Assembly: GCF_014297465.1 (NCBI RefSeq)
Contig: NZ_JACORT010000001.1
Coordinates: forward strand, 930,001 to 994,000
Length of the DNA: 64,000 nt
Direction of reading: 5' to 3'
From: Ramlibacter cellulosilyticus
GTDB taxonomy: Bacteria; Pseudomonadota; Gammaproteobacteria; Burkholderiales; Burkholderiaceae_C
Shown here: positions 34,169 through 43,778 of the stretch, piece after piece
Numbering within the stretch: position 1 is the stretch's first letter
Layout: every line of letters begins with the position of its first letter
Made by a program: the position numbers and the translations under genes
The notes under the pieces: generated by a model
What the model was told of the DNA's origin: nothing
Seen by the model: only the letters and a program-made list of their open reading frames with translations
Database searches by the model: none

Positions 34169-34885
34169 ATGAGCCATCCCACCGCGCTCGCCGGCACCGT
34201 CCGGGTGCTGGCTTTCGACGTCTTCGGCACCGTCGTCGACTGGCACGGCAGCATCGTGCGCGAAATGGCGCGACTGCATCCGCAGGTGGACGGCGACGCC
34301 TTCGCGCTCGCCTGGCGCGAAGGCTACCGGCCGGCGATGGCCCGCGTCATGCGGGGCGAACTCGGATGGACGCGGATCGACGACCTGCACCGGATGATCC
34401 TCGACGACATCCTGCCCCGCTTCGGCCTGCAAGGTCTCGGCGAGGCGGAGCGCGCGCACCTGAACCGCGCCTGGCACCGGCTGGATCCCTGGCCGGACAG
34501 CGTCGCCGGACTGGAGCGGCTGAAGCGCCGCTACACCGTGTGCACGCTCTCCAACGGCAACATCGGGCTGCTCACCGACATGGCCAAGCGCGCCGGCCTG
34601 CCCTGGGACTGCGTGCTCTCGGCCGAAGTCTTCCGCGCCTACAAGCCGGACCCTGCCACGTACCGCGGCGTGGCGCAGGTGTTCGACCTGCAGCCGGAGC
34701 AGGTGATGCTGGTGGCGGCCCACCATGACGATCTCGAGGGCGCGCGGGCCTGCGGCTTGCGCACGGCCTACATCGAGCGGCCGCTCGAGTTCGGCGCGGC
34801 GCGTCCCAAGGACGTCTCGCCCCGGCCGGAGAACGACCTGCACTGCGCGGATTTCCTGGCGCTGGCGGACGCGCTGGGCGCTTGA
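34169..34885 (+). CDS. Haloacid dehalogenase, type II
   Basis: This 238-residue HAD-superfamily enzyme has motif I AFDVFGTVVDW with the nucleophile Asp, motif II CTLSNGN, motif III Lys in AYKPDPATYR and motif IV VAAHHDDLEGARACGL. Type II haloacid dehalogenases hydrolyse short 2-haloacids; the family also includes other hydrolases, so the substrate is uncertain. It starts 27 bp after the small hypothetical gene and may be cotranscribed with it. Confidence 0.85.
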   Translation: MSHPTALAGTVRVLAFDVFGTVVDWHGSIVREMARLHPQVDGDAFALAWREGYRPAMARVMRGELGWTRIDDLHRMILDDILPRFGLQGLGEAERAHLNRAWHRLDPWPDSVAGLERLKRRYTVCTLSNGNIGLLTDMAKRAGLPWDCVLSAEVFRAYKPDPATYRGVAQVFDLQPEQVMLVAAHHDDLEGARACGLRTAYIERPLEFGAARPKDVSPRPENDLHCADFLALADALGA

Positions 34886-34930
34886 TCTCCGGAGGCAACG
34901 CGGCCTTTGCCGTCCAGCGACAATCCTCCC

Positions 34931-36271
34931 ATGCTCCAGCGAACGCGCTTCTCCGCAGACCCAGCCACGAACACCCCCGTCCTCCACACCCTCCCCAACG
35001 GCGTGCGCCTGCTTGCGCTGCCCATGCCCCACGTCCAGAGCGTCAGCGTGGGCGTGTTCCTGCACGTCGGTTCGCGCGACGAGACGCCGGCCACCAACGG
35101 CATCGGCCACGTGCTGGAGCACATGGCCTTCAAGGGCACCGCCACGCGCTCGGTGCAGCAGATCAACCTGGATGCCGAGCGGCTCGGCGCCGACGTCAAT
35201 GCCTTCACCGGCAAGAACATGACCGGCTACTTCATGACGGGCCTCGGCCGCCACGCGGAGCAGCTGCTGCGCATGACGGCCGACATCGTCCTGAACAGCA
35301 CCTTTCCCGAAGACGAGCTGCGGCGCGAGCTGGAAGTGATCCGGCAGGAGGCGATCGAGTACGCCGAGGATCCGCAGGAGAGCTCCAGCGAGCTCCTGGA
35401 CCGCGCGCTCTGGGGCGAGGACCCGCTGGGCATGCCCGTGATCGGCACCGTGGAGAACATCGAGCGCTTCACGCGCGACGACGTCGTGCGGCACGTGCAG
35501 GCGCACTACGTCGCGGGGAACACGGTCGTCGCCGCCGCCGGCAACTTCGACGTGGACGCTTTCCTGGCCGTGGCCGGCGATCTCTTCTCCGCGATGCGCA
35601 CGTCGGGCGACGCTGCGGAAGGACGCACCATCGTCCCTCCGAGGTACATCGGCCACGCCGTGGCGCGCCGCTTCACGCAGGTCTCGCAGGTCTTCCTGAA
35701 CATGGCGTACCCGCTGGCGCCCCCCGCGCCGGAGCACCTGCCGCAGCAGCGCTGGCGCCTGGCGGCGTCGCTCGCGGCGCACCTGTTCGGCGGCGGCATG
35801 TCCGCGCCCTACGTCGACACGGTGCGCGAGCAGCTGGGGCTGGCCTACTCGGCCGATGCCTCGATGGAAAGCGGCGACGTGTGGGCCAGCTTCATCGTGC
35901 ATGCGGTGACCACCCCGGACAAGCTGGACCAGCTGGTCGCCGCCACGGGCGGGCTGCTGCGTTCGCACGTGGCCGCCATCGATCCGGTCCACCTCGAGCG
36001 CGCGAAGAACCAGCTGACGGTCTCGCGCGTGCGGACCTCGGAGCGCACCTACGCGACGATGGAGCAGGCCGTCGAGGAACTCTTCGCGAGCGGAACGCTC
36101 ACGCCCATGGCCGAGACGATCGCGACGATAGCGGACATCCGGGCCGACGAGGTGCGCGAAGTCTTCGAGCGCATGCTGCGCTACCCGGTGGCACTGTCGA
36201 TCACGGGCAAGGGCGCGGCACTCAAGTCGGCGCGCAGGCTCACGGCCTCCCTGGCCGCCGCTGTGGAATGA
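34931..36271 (+). CDS. M16 family zinc peptidase (pitrilysin/processing protease-like)
   Basis: This 446-residue protein has the inverted zinc motif HVLEHMAFKGT (HxxEH, about residues 59-63) and a downstream Glu in ELRRELEVIRQEAIEYAED, as in M16B peptidases. The C-terminal M16 domain has the QVFLNMAYPLA and YVDTVREQLGLAYSADA elements. It has no signal peptide from the ATG chosen at 34931. M16B proteins usually act as single-chain or heterodimeric peptidases; partner and substrate are unknown. Confidence 0.9.
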   Translation: MLQRTRFSADPATNTPVLHTLPNGVRLLALPMPHVQSVSVGVFLHVGSRDETPATNGIGHVLEHMAFKGTATRSVQQINLDAERLGADVNAFTGKNMTGYFMTGLGRHAEQLLRMTADIVLNSTFPEDELRRELEVIRQEAIEYAEDPQESSSELLDRALWGEDPLGMPVIGTVENIERFTRDDVVRHVQAHYVAGNTVVAAAGNFDVDAFLAVAGDLFSAMRTSGDAAEGRTIVPPRYIGHAVARRFTQVSQVFLNMAYPLAPPAPEHLPQQRWRLAASLAAHLFGGGMSAPYVDTVREQLGLAYSADASMESGDVWASFIVHAVTTPDKLDQLVAATGGLLRSHVAAIDPVHLERAKNQLTVSRVRTSERTYATMEQAVEELFASGTLTPMAETIATIADIRADEVREVFERMLRYPVALSITGKGAALKSARRLTASLAAAVE

Positions 36272-36278
36272 TAGTGCG

Positions 36279-37673
36279 ATGTCGCAACGTCCCGTTACCA
36301 GCTTCGCCAGCCTGTCCCTTCCTGCCGCCACGCTGGAGAACCTGAGCCGCCTCGGCTACACCGAGATGACCGCGATCCAGGCCGCCAGCCTGCCGCCCGC
36401 GCTGGCGGGCAAGGACCTGATCGCGCAGGCGAAGACCGGAAGCGGCAAGACCGCCGCGTTCGCGCTGTCCCTGCTCGCCCGCCTCGACGCGCGCCGCTTC
36501 GCCGTGCAGGCGCTCGTGCTGTGCCCCACGCGCGAACTGGCCGACCAGGTCACCACCGAGATCCGCCGCCTCGCGCGTGCCGAGGACAACGTGAAGGTGG
36601 TCACGCTTTCGGGCGGCGTGCCGCTGCGGGGGCAGGCCACCAGCCTCGAGTACGGCGCCCACGTCGCGGTCGGCACGCCGGGCCGCATCCTGGACCACCT
36701 GGAGCGCGGCAACCTCGCGCTCGATGCGCTCAACACCCTCGTGCTCGACGAAGCGGACCGCATGCTGGACATGGGCTTCGTCGACGACATCGCCAAGGTC
36801 GCGCGGCAATGCCCGGCGCAGCGGCAGACCCTGCTGTTCTCCGCGACCTATCCCGAAGGCATCGCGAAGCTGGCCGCGCAGTTCCTGCGCGATCCCGTGA
36901 CGGTGAAAGTCGAGGCGCAGCATGCCGGCGACCAGATCCAGCAACGCTGGTACGAGGTGAGCGAGTCGCAGCGGCTGACCACGGTCGCGCGCCTGCTGGA
37001 CCACTTCCGTCCCGCGAGCACGCTGGCCTTCTGCAACACCAAGGCGCGCTGCCGCGAGCTGGTGGAACTGCTGCAGGCGCAGGGCTACAGCGCGCTCGCA
37101 CTGCATGGCGACCTGGAGCAGCGCGACCGCGACCAGGTGCTGGTGCGCTTCGCCAACCGCAGCTGCTCCGTGCTGGTGGCCACCGACGTGGCCGCACGTG
37201 GGCTCGACGTCGCCGGCCTCGCCGCCGTGATCAACGTGGACGTGACGCCCGACCCCGAGGTGCACGTGCACCGCATCGGGCGCACTGGCCGCGCGGGCGA
37301 GACGGGGCTGGCCCTCAGCCTGGCAAGCCTGGACGAGATGGGCGCGGTGGGCCGCATCGAGCAGCTGCAGGGGCGCGAGTCGGTGTGGCACTCGCCGGCG
37401 GAGCTGACGCCCGCGCCGGGCGGCCGGCTGTTGCCGGCGATGGCCACGATCCACATCCAGGGCGGACGCAAGGAGAAGATCCGCCCCGGCGACGTGCTGG
37501 GCGCGCTGACGGCGGACCTCGGCTACACGCGCGAGCAGGTCGGCAAGATCGACATCAACGAATTCGCGACGTACGTCGCGGTCGAGAGGAGCGTCGCAGG
37601 CGAAGCGGCGGCGCGGCTGAACCAGGGCCGCATCAAGGGCCGCAGCGTGAAGGCGCGCCTCTTGACGGACTGA
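36279..37673 (+). CDS. dbpA: ATP-dependent RNA helicase DbpA
   Basis: This DEAD-box helicase (464 residues) acts in assembly of the large ribosomal subunit. It has the Q motif (FASLSLPAATLENLSRLGYTEMTAIQ), Walker A AKTGSGKT, PTRELADQV, TPGR, DEAD in VLDEADRMLDMGF, SAT, and HRIGRTGRAGETG. The C-terminal RRM-like domain (IHIQGGRKEKIRPGDVLGALTADLG...) is the feature that binds 23S rRNA hairpin 92. It starts 7 bp after the M16 peptidase stop. Confidence 0.93.
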   Translation: MSQRPVTSFASLSLPAATLENLSRLGYTEMTAIQAASLPPALAGKDLIAQAKTGSGKTAAFALSLLARLDARRFAVQALVLCPTRELADQVTTEIRRLARAEDNVKVVTLSGGVPLRGQATSLEYGAHVAVGTPGRILDHLERGNLALDALNTLVLDEADRMLDMGFVDDIAKVARQCPAQRQTLLFSATYPEGIAKLAAQFLRDPVTVKVEAQHAGDQIQQRWYEVSESQRLTTVARLLDHFRPASTLAFCNTKARCRELVELLQAQGYSALALHGDLEQRDRDQVLVRFANRSCSVLVATDVAARGLDVAGLAAVINVDVTPDPEVHVHRIGRTGRAGETGLALSLASLDEMGAVGRIEQLQGRESVWHSPAELTPAPGGRLLPAMATIHIQGGRKEKIRPGDVLGALTADLGYTREQVGKIDINEFATYVAVERSVAGEAAARLNQGRIKGRSVKARLLTD

Positions 37674-37688
37674 GTCCAGCCGCCGGCA

Positions 37689-38075
37689 TCAGGCCGCTGC
37701 CAGCAGCGGCTTGAGCCGCTCCATCAGCTCGGTGGGATTGAAGGGCTTCTGCACGAAGTCGCTCGCGCCGGCGGCGAACGCCTTGTCGACGAAGCCCTGT
37801 TCGCCCTTGGCCGTGAGCATCACGACCGGCACGCCTTCCCAGCGGGGCAGGCTGCGCAGGCGGCCCAGCAGCGTGAGGCCGTCGTGCACGGGCAACATCA
37901 TGTCCAGGAGCACGAGGCGCGCGACCTCGCCGGACTCGATCGCCTCCATGGCTTCCACGCCGTCTTTCGCGGCCACGACGCGGCACCCCAGCCGCTGCAG
38001 CAGGAAGCGCAGGAGGAAGGCGATGGCGTCGTCGTCCTCGACGAGCAGCGCGAGGGGCTGGGCAGGCTCGCTCAT
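37689..38075 (-). CDS. Single-domain response regulator
   Basis: This 128-residue protein is a lone receiver domain: acidic pair VEDDDAIAFLL, phospho-acceptor Asp in LVLLDMMLPVHDGL (about 54), Thr in VVMLTAKGE and the conserved Lys in FVQKPFNP. No output domain is present, as in CheY-like relay proteins. No kinase is adjacent. It is convergent with dbpA. Confidence 0.88.
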   Translation of the reverse strand: MSEPAQPLALLVEDDDAIAFLLRFLLQRLGCRVVAAKDGVEAMEAIESGEVARLVLLDMMLPVHDGLTLLGRLRSLPRWEGVPVVMLTAKGEQGFVDKAFAAGASDFVQKPFNPTELMERLKPLLAAA

Positions 38076-38198
38076 GGACCTGCATGGTGGCACGAAACCG
38101 CGCGCCTGCGCGGTGGCGGACGGCCTTCGTCAGCAAGGCCCAAGCTCGGCAGTGGCTTCCATGGACGCGCGGCGCCGGCCCGGGCACACTGCGCGCCC

Positions 38199-39404
38199 AT
38201 GGAGACGAAGGCAGGCATCGGCCCCCTGGCGGGGCTCAAGGTCATCGAGATGGGGCAGCTCATCGCCGGCCCGTTCGCGGCGAAGACGCTCGCGGACTTC
38301 GGCGCGGACGTGGTCAAGATCGAACCCCCAGGCACGGGCGATCCGCTGCGCAACTGGCGGCTGCTGAAGAACGGCACGTCCGTGTGGTGGCAGGTGCAGT
38401 CGCGCAACAAGCGCTCGGTGGCGCTGGACCTGCGCAACGCCCAGGCGCAGGAGATCGTGCGCAAGCTCGCCATCGAGGCCGACGTGCTGATCGAGAACTT
38501 CCGCCCCGGCGCGCTCGAAGGCTGGGGGCTGGGGCCGGACGCGCTGATGGCCGCGAACCCGCGCCTCGTCGTGCTGCGCATCAGCGGCTACGGGCAGACG
38601 GGACCTTATCGCGACCGCCCCGGCTTCGGCGTCGTCGGCGAAGCGATGGGCGGGCTGCGGCACCTGACCGCGGAGCCGGGCCGCGTGCCCGTGCGCGTCG
38701 GCGTGAGCATCGGCGACACGCTCGCGTCGCTGCACGGCGTGATCGGCATCCTGATGGCCTTGCACGAGCGGCACCGCTCGGGCAAGGGGCAGGTGATCGA
38801 CGTCGCGCTCTACGAGGCCGTGTTCAACTGCATGGAGAGCCTGCTGCCGGAGTACAGCGCCTTCGGCGCGGTGCGCGGGCCCGGCGGCAGCGCGTTGCCT
38901 GGCATCGCGCCGAGCAATGCCTACCTGTGCAGCGACGGCGGCTATGCGCTGATCGCGGGCAACGGCGACAGCATCTACAAGCGGCTGATGGCCGCGATCG
39001 GGCGCGACGACCTCGGCAACGACCCGGCGCTCGCGAACAATGCGGGCCGCGTCGCGCGCGTGGAAGAGATCGACGCGGCCATCGGTGCGTGGACGAAGAC
39101 GCGCACCGTGGGCGAAGTGCTGGCGGTGCTGGATGCCGCAGCCGTGCCGGCCGGACGCATCTACACCGTTGCCGACATCGCGGCCGACCCGCACTACGCC
39201 GCGCGCGGCATGCTGCAGCACATCACGCTGGAAGACGGCGAGCCGCTGACGGTGCCGGGCGTCGTGCCCAAGCTGTCGCGCACGCCCGGCGGCCAGCATC
39301 GCAACGCGCCCGCGCTCGGGCAGGACACGGACGCCGTGATGCGCGAGCTGGGCCTGTCCGAGGAACAGATCGCCGGGCTCAGGAGCCGCGGCGTGATCCG
39401 GTAG
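38199..39404 (+). CDS. CaiB/BaiF family CoA-transferase
   Basis: This 401-residue class III CoA-transferase would move CoA between carboxylates. It has LAGLKVIEMGQLIAGPFAAKTLADFGADVVKIE at the N-terminus, the typical SRNKRSVALDLR and the region around IENFRPGALEGWGLG, and GVSIGDTLASLHGVIGILMAL with the catalytic-type Asp near residue 169. It is followed 26 bp later by a Bug-family binding protein, which suggests catabolism of an imported carboxylate. The substrate is unknown. Confidence 0.88.
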   Translation: METKAGIGPLAGLKVIEMGQLIAGPFAAKTLADFGADVVKIEPPGTGDPLRNWRLLKNGTSVWWQVQSRNKRSVALDLRNAQAQEIVRKLAIEADVLIENFRPGALEGWGLGPDALMAANPRLVVLRISGYGQTGPYRDRPGFGVVGEAMGGLRHLTAEPGRVPVRVGVSIGDTLASLHGVIGILMALHERHRSGKGQVIDVALYEAVFNCMESLLPEYSAFGAVRGPGGSALPGIAPSNAYLCSDGGYALIAGNGDSIYKRLMAAIGRDDLGNDPALANNAGRVARVEEIDAAIGAWTKTRTVGEVLAVLDAAAVPAGRIYTVADIAADPHYAARGMLQHITLEDGEPLTVPGVVPKLSRTPGGQHRNAPALGQDTDAVMRELGLSEEQIAGLRSRGVIR

Positions 39405-39430
39405 CTTTCGACAACAGGAGACCACCCACC

Positions 39431-40402
39431 ATGCAACGCCGACCCCTGCTGCTGCGCGCAGCGCTCGCCGCCGCCGCCCTGTGCCACGGCCTCGCGCTCG
39501 CGCAAGGCTATCCCGCCAAGCCCGTGAGCCTGGTCGTGCCGAACCCGCCGGGCGGGCTGGTCGACACGTCGGCGCGCATCGTGGCGGACTCGCTCGGCAA
39601 GGTGCTCGGGCAGCCGGTGGTGGTGGACAACCGCGCGGGCGGCAGCGGCAACGTGGCCTACGGCCTCGTCGCGCGTGCGCCGGCGGACGGCTACACGCTG
39701 CTCACGTCCTACTCGGCGTACCACGTGGGCAACCCCTCGCTCACGCCGCGGCTGCCGTGGGCGCAGAAGGACTTCACGCCCGTGGCGCTGGTGACTGTGG
39801 CCACCAACGTGATTGCCGCGCATCCTTCCGTGCCGGCGAACACGCTGCAGGACTTCATCGCGTACGTGAAGAAGAACCCCGGCAAGCTCACGTATGCATC
39901 GCAGGGCAACGGCTCCGTCTCGCACATCGGCACCGAGATGCTCAAGGCGCAGACCGGCACGAGCATGGTCCACATCCCGTACAAGGGCTCGGGCGACGCG
40001 ATCCGCGACGTGCTCTCGGGCCAGGTGCAGGTGTTCATGACCACGCCGCCCTCGGTGATGCAGCACGTGCAGGCCGGCAAGCTGAAGGCGTTCGCGGTGA
40101 CCGGCAAGTCGCGCCATCCCGGCCTGCCCAACGTACCCACGACGGCGGAGGCGGGGCTGAAGGGCTTCGAGCTGGAGTCCTGGGTGGCGATCTTCGCGCC
40201 GGCCGGCACGCCGCCGGACGTGGTGCAGAAGCTCACGACCGGGCTGAAGCAGGCGCTGGAGACGCCCGAGGCGAAGTCGCGCGCCGATGCGGCCGGCATC
40301 GAGCTGCGCTACCTGCCGCCGCCGCAGCTCGACGCGATGGTGAAGCGCGAGACCGAGTTCTGGGCGAAGACGATCAAGGCGCAGGGGATCACGGCGGACT
40401 GA
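39431..40402 (+). CDS. Tripartite tricarboxylate transporter receptor (Bug family)
   Basis: This 323-residue periplasmic binding protein has a signal peptide (MQRRPLLLRAALAAAALCHGLALA) and the Bug signature segments YPAKPVSLVVPNPPGGLVDTSARIVADSLGKVLGQPVVVDNRAGGSGNVA, SYSAYHVGNPSL, ASQGNGSVSHIGTEML and PYKGSGDAIRDVLSGQVQVFM. Bug proteins bind carboxylates for import or sensing. No membrane TctA/TctB genes adjoin it, as is common for orphan Bug genes in this group. Confidence 0.92.
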   Translation: MQRRPLLLRAALAAAALCHGLALAQGYPAKPVSLVVPNPPGGLVDTSARIVADSLGKVLGQPVVVDNRAGGSGNVAYGLVARAPADGYTLLTSYSAYHVGNPSLTPRLPWAQKDFTPVALVTVATNVIAAHPSVPANTLQDFIAYVKKNPGKLTYASQGNGSVSHIGTEMLKAQTGTSMVHIPYKGSGDAIRDVLSGQVQVFMTTPPSVMQHVQAGKLKAFAVTGKSRHPGLPNVPTTAEAGLKGFELESWVAIFAPAGTPPDVVQKLTTGLKQALETPEAKSRADAAGIELRYLPPPQLDAMVKRETEFWAKTIKAQGITAD

Positions 40403-40459
40403 GGTTGGCGCGGACGGGTTAGAGTCCGCGTGGGAGACGGCCGCTGGCCGGCAGAAGAA

Positions 40460-41635
40460 ATGGATTTGTCCGAACGCTCGTTCCTGCAATGCCTGGACGT
40501 CGTCTATGCGGCGGCCGAGGATTCCGCGCGCTGGCGCGAGGTCTTCGAGCACCTCCGCGACGTGCTGGGCGTGAAGTCCATCCACATGCTGGGCGTGGAC
40601 AAGCGCCATGGCGCCCTTTCGTACAGCGACGGCGTGAACCTGCCGGTCGAGGGCGAGCTGGCGTACATGCACCACTACCGCGCGATCGACCCGCGCAACG
40701 CGATCGCGTTCAGCCAGCCGGAAGGGCGGTGGGTGCACTTCCCCGAGATGCTGCCGCCTGAGGTCGTCGCGTCGCACCCGGTGTACCAGGAATTCCTGAT
40801 CCCCTACGACCGGCGCTACAACAGCTCGTGCAACCTCGTCGACACGCCGGATGCGACGGTGATCTTCTCGCTCCTGAGCGGTGAGGAGGAGGGGCCGCTG
40901 GGCGCCGAAGCGCGTGCGTTCGTGGAGCGGCTGACGCCGCACCTGCAGCGTGCCGCCCGCATCGGCATCCGCTCGTTCGTCTATTCCAGCCAGGCGCTGG
41001 TGGGACACCTGCTCGTGAGCCGGCTGCGCCAGCCCGTGTTCCTCATGAGCCCGGGCGGCGACGTGATCCACGCCAACGACGCGGCCCGGCAGCTGCTGCG
41101 ATCGACGCGCGTGGTGCAGGTCAGCGACGGCAGGCTGCAGCTGCCGCAGCCGCACCTGCAGGACATGCTGCGGCGCTGCCGGGAGCTGGAGCAGTCCATC
41201 AAGGCGGGCGGCGCGGAGGCCAGTGCCGCCGCGGCGCAAGCCGGCCAGTTCCACTCGATGCGCATCGCGGACCGCAACGACTCGGTCTACGCGTTCTACA
41301 CGATGCTCTCGCCGCAGCGCGAGATGGGCGTCTTCGGGCTCCGGCCGGTGGTGATGCTCCTCTTCTACCACCCGGACTCGGCGCCGACGGTCGATGCGAG
41401 CCTGCTCTACGCGATGTTCGGCCTCACGCCGGCGGAGTGCCGCATCGCCATCCTGCTGGCCGAGGGCCTGGTGCTGAAGGAGATCGCTTCCACGCTCGGC
41501 ACGCAGCACGACACGGTGCGCAAGCAGCTGCGGGCCATCTTCCAGAAGACGTCGACGAAGCGGCAGCCGGAGCTGATCCGGCTGCTGCTGCACCTGCCGC
41601 AATCGTCGGTGCAGGGCTCCGTCGGCGACGCCTGA
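40460..41635 (+). CDS. LuxR-family transcriptional regulator
   Basis: This 391-residue regulator has an N-terminal sensor region (FLQCLDVVYAAAEDSARWREVFEHLRDVLGVKS) and a C-terminal GerE/LuxR HTH, LTPAECRIAILLAEGLVLKEIASTLGTQHDTVRKQLRAIFQKTSTKRQPELIRLLL, ending near the C-terminus. The sensor domain resembles those of stand-alone LuxR solos in Comamonadaceae. It follows the Bug gene by 57 bp and may control the CoA-transferase/Bug pair. Confidence 0.87.
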   Translation: MDLSERSFLQCLDVVYAAAEDSARWREVFEHLRDVLGVKSIHMLGVDKRHGALSYSDGVNLPVEGELAYMHHYRAIDPRNAIAFSQPEGRWVHFPEMLPPEVVASHPVYQEFLIPYDRRYNSSCNLVDTPDATVIFSLLSGEEEGPLGAEARAFVERLTPHLQRAARIGIRSFVYSSQALVGHLLVSRLRQPVFLMSPGGDVIHANDAARQLLRSTRVVQVSDGRLQLPQPHLQDMLRRCRELEQSIKAGGAEASAAAAQAGQFHSMRIADRNDSVYAFYTMLSPQREMGVFGLRPVVMLLFYHPDSAPTVDASLLYAMFGLTPAECRIAILLAEGLVLKEIASTLGTQHDTVRKQLRAIFQKTSTKRQPELIRLLLHLPQSSVQGSVGDA

Positions 41636-41641
41636 GGCCTG

Positions 41642-42769
41642 TCAGCCGCCGCAGGCGTTGGTGGTGGTGTCCCACTCCCAGTTCTGCTTGAACGGGTTGT
41701 AGACGCGAGGTGCCTGCCACCGCTCCTTGCGGCCGTTCTCGAAGGTGCGGATGCAGCTGCCGTTGAAGCACTCGTTGGTGCACCTCAGCGACGTGGTGGA
41801 GCGGGTCGTCGAGGAGACGGACGCGGGGCGCGGCTTCGGCCTGGCCTTCGCCTCGTCGGCGTCGAACTTCGCCACCTGCTTCTTCAGGGCAGCCGCTGGC
41901 GGATAGCTCATGCCGTCCTCGGGGTCGAAGACGTCGAGCATGTCCGGGTAACCGGAGCGCAGGTTCTCCAGGGCGCTCTCGACGACGACGCGCGTGCAGT
42001 CCGTGGTGACGTTCTTGTTCTCCGCGAGCCTCCAGCGTGCCCCCGTCGTGGCGGGGAACTTCGCCGTGACGCCCTCGGGCGGCTTCGCCACGAGGCCGTA
42101 CTCCGCGAAGCAGTAGGGCGTGCCTTCCACCGTCTTGCCGGTCATCAGCATCAGGTGCGCGGAGTACTTGCGATGGTCGAGGACCTGGTTCCACCGTGCG
42201 CCGAGCTTGTCGGCAATGAGTTGCTTGCCGACGTCGCTGAGCCCCGCCGTCCGGTGCGACACGATCCCGGGCAAGCGCTCGCCCTTGGGAAACTTCGGCT
42301 TCGCCGGATCCCGCGTCACCTCGGCATCGGCCTGCAGCGTCTTCGGGGTGAGCGCGTCCGATTGCGCCAGGTTCTGCAGTGCGGCGGCGAAGGCGCGCTG
42401 GCAGGCCGCCGGGCCCTCGTCACCCTTGCGGGACTCCGACATCGCCCAATGGAACGTGTTCGGCGTGCGGGCCACCTTCCCTGCGGCGGGTGGCGTGGTG
42501 GCCCCGACGGCCGTGAGGCAGGAGCTGTTGTCCTTCGCGTTCCACACCGTCACCGCGATCACCATGCGCGCGTCGACGAGGTTGCGGGCCTGTTCCGCCG
42601 ACACGACCCTGCGCGCGATGGCCTGCGCGTCGGGCACGTCGGAATCCCGGTGGGCCGCGAAGAGGGGAACGTCGGCCTGTCGCGGTGCTTCGGTCTCCTG
42701 CTGCGAACGCGCGGACAGGGTGGTCGCGATCGCCAGCGCCGCGACGATGGCCTGGATGGCGGCACGCAT
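41642..42769 (-). CDS. Exported cysteine-containing hypothetical protein
   Basis: This 375-residue protein has a signal peptide (MRAAIQAIVAALAIATTLSARS) and eight cysteines in the mature part, for example SSCLTA, AACQRAF, PYCFAEYG, TDCTRV, RCTNECFNGSCIR and NACGG, enough for four disulfides. A basic, Pro-rich linker (AKARPKPRPASVSSTT) precedes the last Cys-rich module. It begins 5 bp after the lipoprotein gene's stop, so the two form an operon. No family recognised. Confidence 0.68.
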   Translation of the reverse strand: MRAAIQAIVAALAIATTLSARSQQETEAPRQADVPLFAAHRDSDVPDAQAIARRVVSAEQARNLVDARMVIAVTVWNAKDNSSCLTAVGATTPPAAGKVARTPNTFHWAMSESRKGDEGPAACQRAFAAALQNLAQSDALTPKTLQADAEVTRDPAKPKFPKGERLPGIVSHRTAGLSDVGKQLIADKLGARWNQVLDHRKYSAHLMLMTGKTVEGTPYCFAEYGLVAKPPEGVTAKFPATTGARWRLAENKNVTTDCTRVVVESALENLRSGYPDMLDVFDPEDGMSYPPAAALKKQVAKFDADEAKARPKPRPASVSSTTRSTTSLRCTNECFNGSCIRTFENGRKERWQAPRVYNPFKQNWEWDTTTNACGG

Positions 42770-42774
42770 GGCGG

Positions 42775-43434
42775 TCACCGGCTCGTCAGCGCGTCGACCT
42801 TCGGCAGCTCGCCCAGCTCGGGCTGGCCCTCGACGTACACGGCCTTGGTGCCCGCGCGTTCCTCGACGGCACGCACCGTGTCGATGATGGTCTTCGTGGT
42901 CCACTGCTCGGGCGTGCCCACCATCGCCTGCGCGGCTTCGCGCGCGATCTGGGTGAAGCCGCCGCTGGTCTTGCGGAACACGGCGAACATGTTCAGCTGG
43001 TAGCCGTCGCGGTAGCGGTACAGGCAGGTGTAGAGCGTCAGGTGGTCGGACCCGGCGATGTCGCGGTTGGCCTTCGCGTTCCAGACGGCGCCGTCGCACT
43101 TGGCACCGCGCAGGGGCACGTTGCCCGACATGGCGAGGATGGCGCCCATGCCGGAGCCCTTGAAGGCATCGGCCATGTCCACCAGCTGGAAGCGGCCGGG
43201 TTCGGCCGGGATCTTGTTCCCCATCTGCAGGGGCCGGTTGTGCGTCACCGAGTTCGTGTTGCGCGCGAGTCCTTCGGTGGCTGCCTTGATCATCTGGTCG
43301 GGCGTGGCCTTCGTCTTCACGTCGAACACGTGGTACATCTCGACCGTCTCGTGGCGGTCGGCCAGCACGGAGTTGACGGAACCGCAACCGGTCAATGCGG
43401 CGGCGACGAGGCAGAGGGCGAGTGCTTTCTTCAT
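42775..43434 (-). CDS. Lipoprotein of unknown function
   Basis: This 219-residue protein has a lipobox, MKKALALCLVAAALTGCGSV, so it should be lipid-anchored. The mature part reads ETVEMYHVFDVKTKATPDQMIKAATEGLARNTNSV and includes YTCLYRYRDGYQLNMFAVFRKTSGGFTQIAREAAQAMVG. It precedes the exported Cys-rich gene by 5 bp. Possibly an envelope-stress or host-interaction protein; function unknown. Confidence 0.72.
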   Translation of the reverse strand: MKKALALCLVAAALTGCGSVNSVLADRHETVEMYHVFDVKTKATPDQMIKAATEGLARNTNSVTHNRPLQMGNKIPAEPGRFQLVDMADAFKGSGMGAILAMSGNVPLRGAKCDGAVWNAKANRDIAGSDHLTLYTCLYRYRDGYQLNMFAVFRKTSGGFTQIAREAAQAMVGTPEQWTTKTIIDTVRAVEERAGTKAVYVEGQPELGELPKVDALTSR

Positions 43435-43778
43435 GGGTCCAGTGGGTTGATGAAAATCGGTCGGTCTTGCGGGCGTGCACGCGCGAGCCCGGGCGGCACG
43501 TGCAGCGCACGTGCGCGGGCCCGGACGGGCGGCCTGGCGGAGGAAAGGTGTACGGCGCCTAGGGCGGCGCGTGGCCGTGCTTCGACGGCGCGGGGGCGAA
43601 AGCCATCCCAACTCCTGCTTCGTTGTTCTTGTCGGTGCGCGTTCTGGTTTCCAGAACGCAGTAACACAACGATACAGCTTCGCGGCGATGCCGTCCAACA
43701 TCTCGCAGCAGTTCGGCGCGCGCAGGTCGCCGCCGTGCAACGAACCGCCGGCCCTTTACGAAGAAAGCCTGCCTTCGC
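43435..43778. other. Intergenic region with an inverted repeat
   Basis: This 344-bp gap lies between the convergent MFS gene and the leftward lipoprotein operon. It holds an 8+3+8 inverted repeat, CGTTCTGG-TTT-CCAGAACG (43640-43658), about 200 bp upstream of the lipoprotein ATG. A 15-codon reading frame (MAFAPAPSKHGHAPP) with GGAG upstream lies between them on the minus strand. No convincing larger gene was found. Confidence 0.45.

Noticed and set aside
34882-36345. 487-codon plus-strand frame over the M16 peptidase
   Set aside because: Arg/Ala-rich out-of-frame reading of the peptidase, which carries HxxEH.
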